Part shown: positions 60,032-64,000 of the stretch, in pieces | Numbering within the stretch: the stretch's first letter is position 1 | Layout: each line of letters opens with the position of its first letter | Origin: an uncultured Burkholderiales bacterium | GTDB taxonomy: Bacteria; Pseudomonadota; Gammaproteobacteria; Burkholderiales; Burkholderiaceae_C | Direction of reading: 5' to 3' | Length of the DNA: 64,000 nucleotides | Assembly: GCA_945952065.1 (NCBI GenBank) | Contig: CAMFGY010000014.1 | Span: 1-64,000, forward strand | Position numbers and translations under genes: made by a program | The notes under the pieces: model-generated | The model's input: the letters and a program-made list of their open reading frames with translations, nothing else | Database searches by the model: none | What the model was told of the DNA's origin: nothing

Positions 60032-60910
60032 TTACTTGGGCTGGCGCGGAGCCGCCAACTGCCACTGCGCGCGTGCTTCCGAGATCAGTCGAATGCGGGC
60101 TTCCAGCGCTGCGGCATCATCGCTTTTCAGCAAGGCCTCGATGGCATCGAGTGCCTGACGGAAGCGTTGCGACTGCACCAAAACCTCGGCCTTGTTGGCC
60201 ATCAGGATGTCACGCCAGACCGAGGGTTCGCTCGCGGCGATGCGGGTGAAGTCACGGAATCCCGGGCCGGCCAGGCTCAGGAAGTCTCGGCCCGCGGGTT
60301 GTGCCGCGACCGATTGAAAGTAAGCAAAGGCCAGCAGATGCGGCAGATGGCTGACGGCAGCAAAAGCAGTGTCGTGGTTTTCCGGCGTCATCTTCAAGAC
60401 GCGTGCGCCCAATGCGGACCAGACATCGGTGGCGCGCTGCACCAAGCTCGGCTCGGTTTGCTGCAGCGGGGTGAGGATGACCTGGCAGTCTTGGTAAAGG
60501 CTGACATCGGCGTTTTGCACGCCGCCGGACTCCTTGCCAGTGATCGGGTGTGCCGGCACGAAGGCATTGATGTGTTTGCCCAAGGCGCGCTGCGCTGCAG
60601 CCACCACATCACCCTTGGTTGAACCCACGTCCATCACCAGGACCTTGGGGGTGAGCAAGTGGCGGATGGCTTTGAGTGTGGACTCGGTGGCTGACACGGG
60701 CACGGCGATCAAGACGATGTCCGAGCCCGAGACCGCCAGCAGCGCCGACTCCGCCGCCACATCGATGACGCCCAGGCGCTTGGCCATCTCGGTGGTGGAG
60801 GGCGATTTGCTGTAGCCCACCACGCGCTTGACCAAGCCGGCTTTCTTGAGGGCCAGGGCGAACGAGCCGCCCATCAAGCCGCAGCCGATCACGCCAAGTT
60901 GGTCAAACAT
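60032..60910 (-). CDS. tyrA: Prephenate dehydrogenase
   Basis: A 292-residue NAD(P)-dependent enzyme of tyrosine synthesis. The N-terminal nucleotide-binding loop [13 protein letters not shown] (9-21) is followed by the catalytic-domain motif [12 protein letters not shown] and the SHLPHLLAF helix. There is no chorismate mutase domain and no ACT domain. It lies between pheA (7 bp upstream) and aroA-cmk, within the aromatic operon. The hisC gene often found here in Burkholderiales is missing. Confidence 0.95.
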   Translation of the reverse strand: MFDQLGVIGCGLMGGSFALALKKAGLVKRVVGYSKSPSTTEMAKRLGVIDVAAESALLAVSGSDIVLIAVPVSATESTLKAIRHLLTPKVLVMDVGSTKGDVVAAAQRALGKHINAFVPAHPITGKESGGVQNADVSLYQDCQVILTPLQQTEPSLVQRATDVWSALGARVLKMTPENHDTAFAAVSHLPHLLAFAYFQSVAAQPAGRDFLSLAGPGFRDFTRIAASEPSVWRDILMANKAEVLVQSQRFRQALDAIEALLKSDDAAALEARIRLISEARAQWQLAAPRQPK

Positions 60911-60917
60911 TGCGGGT

Positions 60918-62039
60918 CTATGCCTTCAAGGGGTAGGAGCCAATGATCTTGAAGAACGCACTCAGTTCGCGCAGCTCCGCCAGGGCTGCTGCCACATGCG
61001 GCTGCGAGGGGTGGCCATCCAGATCGATGTAGAAATAGTAGTCCCACTGCCCGGTGCGTGCGGGGCGCGACTCCAGTCGCGTCATCGACACGCCATGCGT
61101 CTTCAGCGGCACCAGCAAATCATGCATGGCGCCGGGCTTGTTGGGCACCGAGACGATTAGGCTGGTGCAGTCATTGCCGGTGGCGGGCGGCATGGCCATG
61201 GTCTGCGGCAGGCAGATGACGGCAAAACGGGTGCGGTTGTAGGCCTCGTCTTGGATGGCGTGGGCCGCAATATGCAGGCCAAAAATAGTGGAGGCGCGCT
61301 CGCTCGCGATTGCCGCCCAAGCGGGGTTGGTGGCGGCCATGCGGGCGCCTTCGGCATTGCTGGAGACCGCGCGGCGCTCGGCGTTGGGCAGATGCTTGGC
61401 CAGCCAGTTTTGGCATTGGGCCAAGGCCTGCGGATGGGCCAGCACGGCCTCGATGCCTTCCAAAGAATTGTCCAGCCGCATCAGGTTGTGGCGGATCAGT
61501 AGGCTGACCTCGCCCACCACATGGGTGGGTGTGTGCAAGAACAAATCGAGCGAGCGGGTCACCACGCCTTCGGTCATGTTCTCCACGCCGACCACGCCGT
61601 ACTGGGCGCTGCCCGAGGCTGTGGCATGGAAGACTTCATCAAAGCTGTTGCAGTAGATCAGGTCAGCCGCGCCGCCAAAGTACTCGATGGCCGCCTGCTC
61701 GCAAAACGTGCCCAAGGGGCCCAGCACGGCCACCCGTTGCGGCGACTCCAGGGCCAAACAGGCCGACATGATTTCGCGCCAGATGGCGGCCACATGCTCG
61801 TCTTTGAGTGGGCCTTTGTTGGTGGTTTTGATCTTCTCGATCACTTGCGCGACCCGGTCCGGGCGGAAGAAGGGCGAGCCTTCGCGGCGCTTGATCTCGC
61901 CCACTTGTTCGGCCACTTTGGCGCGGTCATTCAGCAGGGTCAGCAATTGCGCGTCCAGGGCGTCAATTTGCTGGCGCAGTGCAAGGAGTTCAGGCGCGGC
62001 GGTGCTCACGCCGGCTTGATCCGCTGGTTTTTCAGCCAT
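60918..62039 (-). CDS. pheA: Bifunctional chorismate mutase / prephenate dehydratase
   Basis: A 373-residue enzyme of phenylalanine synthesis. The chorismate mutase domain (about 20-105) has the [20 protein letters not shown] helix. The prephenate dehydratase domain (about 108-285) shows [11 protein letters not shown] and the TRF motif (NRTRFAVI). The ACT regulatory domain (about 300-373) has [24 protein letters not shown], so feedback inhibition by phenylalanine is expected. The start at 62039 overlaps serC by eight bases. Confidence 0.96.
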   Translation of the reverse strand: MAEKPADQAGVSTAAPELLALRQQIDALDAQLLTLLNDRAKVAEQVGEIKRREGSPFFRPDRVAQVIEKIKTTNKGPLKDEHVAAIWREIMSACLALESPQRVAVLGPLGTFCEQAAIEYFGGAADLIYCNSFDEVFHATASGSAQYGVVGVENMTEGVVTRSLDLFLHTPTHVVGEVSLLIRHNLMRLDNSLEGIEAVLAHPQALAQCQNWLAKHLPNAERRAVSSNAEGARMAATNPAWAAIASERASTIFGLHIAAHAIQDEAYNRTRFAVICLPQTMAMPPATGNDCTSLIVSVPNKPGAMHDLLVPLKTHGVSMTRLESRPARTGQWDYYFYIDLDGHPSQPHVAAALAELRELSAFFKIIGSYPLKA

Positions 62040-63153
62040 ATTGGGTCTCAAAGTCCTTCAGATAGGCCACCAGGGCCTGCACGCCTTCAAGAGGCATGGC
62101 GTTGTAGATCGATGCGCGCATGCCGCCCACGGACTTGTGGCCCTTGAGTTGCAGCAGCTGTCTCTCTTTCGCTCCGGTCAGGAAGGCTTGAGTGAGGGTG
62201 TCGGTATTGAAGGCGCCGCGCAGGTAAAAGGGCACATTCATGCGCGAGCGGCAGTCCGTCGCCACGCGGTTTTCAAACAGCGGTGAGGCATCCAGCGCCG
62301 CATAAAGCAACTGGGCCTTGTCGATATTGCGTTGCTCAATGGCGGCCAAGCCGGTCTTGCCGGCGTAGCTGAACGCCTTCAGCCACTTGAACACCAAGCC
62401 GGCCACATAGATGCCGAAGGTGGGCGGCGTGTTGTACATGGACTTGGCTTCGGCCACGGTCTTGAAGTCAAAGGCCGAGGGGCAGATGCTCATGGCGTGC
62501 CCGATCAGATCCTCGCGCACGAAAACCAGAGTCAGGCCCGCCGGGCCGATGTTCTTCTGTGCGCCACCAAAGGCCAGGCCTACGCGCGACCAGTCGATGG
62601 GGCGCGAGAGCTGGTGCGATGAGCAGTCAATCACCAGCGGCGCATCGCAGCCCAAGGCCTTCAGATCGGGCAGCTCATGAAACTCCACCCCGTCGATGGT
62701 TTCGTTGGAGCAGAGGTGGACATAGGCCGCATCCTTGCGCAGCTGCCAGCTGCCGACCGGCGGCAGGCTGGTGTAGCGGCCGGCTGCGCCATCGGCGGCC
62801 ACGCTGACGTCGGCATAACGGCGAGCTTCCTGGGCGCTTTTTTTGGACCAGGAGCCACTCACCACCACATCGACCTTGCCGCCGCGCGACAAATTCATCG
62901 GCACGATGGCGTTCTCAGCCAAGCCACCGCCCTGCATGAACAGGATGTGGAAGTTGCTTGGCACTTGCAGCAAGTCGCGCAAATCGCGTTCTGAAGCCTC
63001 GGCAATGGACGTGAACTCCGCACCGCGGTGGCTCATCTCCATCACGCTCATGCCCGAGCCTTGCCAGTTCAACATTTCAGCGGCGACCTGCTGCAAAACT
63101 TCTTCAGGCAGTGCGGCAGGGCCGGCGGAAAAATTGAAAGGGCGCTGGCTCAT
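62032..63153 (-). CDS. serC: Phosphoserine aminotransferase
   Basis: A 373-residue PLP enzyme that makes phosphoserine for serine synthesis and also acts in pyridoxal phosphate synthesis. The [15 protein letters not shown] opening and the PLP-lysine segment [12 protein letters not shown] are characteristic. Length fits SerC (about 360). It overlaps pheA by eight bases and follows the DUF2059 gene by 56 bp. Confidence 0.97.
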   Translation of the reverse strand: MSQRPFNFSAGPAALPEEVLQQVAAEMLNWQGSGMSVMEMSHRGAEFTSIAEASERDLRDLLQVPSNFHILFMQGGGLAENAIVPMNLSRGGKVDVVVSGSWSKKSAQEARRYADVSVAADGAAGRYTSLPPVGSWQLRKDAAYVHLCSNETIDGVEFHELPDLKALGCDAPLVIDCSSHQLSRPIDWSRVGLAFGGAQKNIGPAGLTLVFVREDLIGHAMSICPSAFDFKTVAEAKSMYNTPPTFGIYVAGLVFKWLKAFSYAGKTGLAAIEQRNIDKAQLLYAALDASPLFENRVATDCRSRMNVPFYLRGAFNTDTLTQAFLTGAKERQLLQLKGHKSVGGMRASIYNAMPLEGVQALVAYLKDFETQYG

Positions 63154-63209
63154 CGATCGGGCAGAGTGGACTTGAAGGGCTTGGGGTGGCTTGCGATCAG
63201 CCTGAGGCT

Positions 63210-63809
63210 TTACTTCTTCGGTGCCGAGGCGGCTGGCGCCGCGGGCTTGGGCGTGATGCCCAGGTTTTTGGCCGTGGCTTGCTGCAAGGTCTTGAACTTG
63301 GCGTCCAGGGTGGGGCCGGCTTCGGCCATCAGCTTTTGGCCGAGTGCGTTTTGCATCTCGGGGCTGACCTGCTGGTACTTCTTGCTCAAGGGGTTGTCCA
63401 GCCAGGCCACCAGTTGCTTGAGCTCGTCTTCGCTGAATTTTTCGTCCAGGATGGGGCCCCAGGTGGCGGCCGAGAGCTTGGCGCCCTTGTCCTTCATCAG
63501 CGGCACGGCTTCGTCGACGAACTTGCGCACATCGGCCTCGATGGCCTTGGCCACGGCTTCACGCTTTTCAGCGGGCACTTGCGTTTGCAGGGCCTGACCG
63601 GCACCTTGCATCATCTGGCCGACCGGCTGCTGAATCAGCATGCGGGCGATGTTTTCAACGCCGGGCTGTTGCAGCTGGATCATTTTGGCGATCAGCTCCT
63701 TCTTGGCTGCGCTGGGGGTGGACGTCGAAGCGCCTTGCGCAAAGGACGTGCCGGCGCAGGCGATCAGGGTTGCTGCGGCCAAAATCTTCAGGGACTTGTT
63801 CAAGCTCAT
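63210..63809 (-). CDS. DUF2059 domain secreted protein
   Basis: A 199-residue protein with a signal peptide (about 1-24) and a helical DUF2059-type body (about 40-180) ending in a Pro/Ala-rich tail. Function of the domain is unknown. The start overlaps the gyrA stop by four bases (ATGA), so it is translationally coupled to gyrA. A gene of this type between gyrA and serC is part of the usual Burkholderiales order. Confidence 0.8.
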   Translation of the reverse strand: MSLNKSLKILAAATLIACAGTSFAQGASTSTPSAAKKELIAKMIQLQQPGVENIARMLIQQPVGQMMQGAGQALQTQVPAEKREAVAKAIEADVRKFVDEAVPLMKDKGAKLSAATWGPILDEKFSEDELKQLVAWLDNPLSKKYQQVSPEMQNALGQKLMAEAGPTLDAKFKTLQQATAKNLGITPKPAAPAASAPKK

Positions 63810-64000
63810 TCCTTGGTAGCGTCATCGGCAGCACCGGAATTGGTGCCTTCTTCGTTCGGGGTTTCGGCTTCCGCCGAGCCTTCATTGGCATCGTTTTCAA
63901 CAATGCGTTGCAGGCCAGACAGTTTAGAGCCGTCGTCCAGTGCGATCAGGGTCACACCTTGGGTGGCGCGCCCCAGTTCACGGATCTCCGAGACGCGGGT
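63806..64000 (-). CDS. gyrA: DNA gyrase subunit A, 3' end (partial)
   Basis: The last 64 codons of a minus-strand gene cut by the window edge. The segment TRVSEIRELGRATQGVTLI is the final C-terminal beta-propeller repeat of GyrA. It is followed by an acidic tail rich in Glu, Asn and Ala that is typical of the subunit. Gyrase introduces negative supercoils. The stop overlaps the start of the DUF2059 gene. Confidence 0.93.
   Translation of the reverse strand, partial: TRVSEIRELGRATQGVTLIALDDGSKLSGLQRIVENDANEGSAEAETPNEEGTNSGAADDATKE

Noticed and set aside
57993-60158. 721-codon plus-strand ORF opposite aroA-cmk
   Set aside because: Shadow frame; no domain motifs, and the minus-strand gene has all expected catalytic segments.

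Overview
The window comes from a high-GC betaproteobacterium of the order Burkholderiales, probably the Rubrivivax/Roseateles/Inhella-like group (Sphaerotilaceae or Comamonadaceae). This is inferred from protein character and from the conserved right-hand gene order gyrA - serC - pheA - tyrA - aroA/cmk - rpsA - ihfB - lapA - lapB. A fused AroA-Cmk and a small Trp-rich protein (TIGR04438 type) also fit that group. No tRNA, rRNA, CRISPR array, insertion sequence or prophage was seen.

Left end (1-3.6 kb): an AT-richer accessory segment. It opens with a hexanucleotide tandem repeat that reads as a Pro-Glu / Ser-Glu tail of a protein entering from outside. A double-glycine-leader peptide, a DUF6404-like small membrane protein, a second small membrane ORF and a peptidase-containing (C39) ABC exporter follow. 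Together they look like a class II bacteriocin/microcin export locus whose adaptor (HlyD-type) gene is not visible.

3.7-24 kb: housekeeping genes. A minus-strand operon moxR - DUF58 - tgpA - mltB (wall and periplasm functions) is followed by a histone-deacetylase-like amidohydrolase, an MscS channel, an isochorismatase-like hydrolase and class I fumarase. Next come NhaA, a YqhA-type membrane protein, acetyl-CoA synthetase, a small cytochrome c, a TPR-GAF-HD-GYP c-di-GMP phosphodiesterase and an ABC-2 exporter pair.

24-42 kb: an unusual membrane-anchored NHL-repeat protein fused to an M23 peptidase domain, an FMN reductase, an OmpA-like protein and a chemotaxis receptor. selD (selenophosphate synthetase) is divergent from a four-gene phosphonate-type ABC importer, suggesting selenium-oxyanion uptake. 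A 1326-residue hybrid histidine kinase, a WS/DGAT-like acyltransferase and the minus-strand pair ppi - dsbC follow. The 5' end of ppi carries an exact 246-bp in-frame tandem duplication.

42-64 kb: dnaE, an HtrL/YibB-type glycosyltransferase, a patatin, a ComEA-like protein and msbA. Four glycosyltransferase genes lie between msbA and lapB/lapA, an envelope-polysaccharide module next to the LPS flippase and the LpxC-control proteins. The classical aromatic amino acid / ribosomal block then runs on the minus strand to the 3' end of gyrA at the right edge. hisC, often found between pheA and tyrA in this order, is absent here. Coding is dense; long opposite-strand ORFs are GC-driven shadows.
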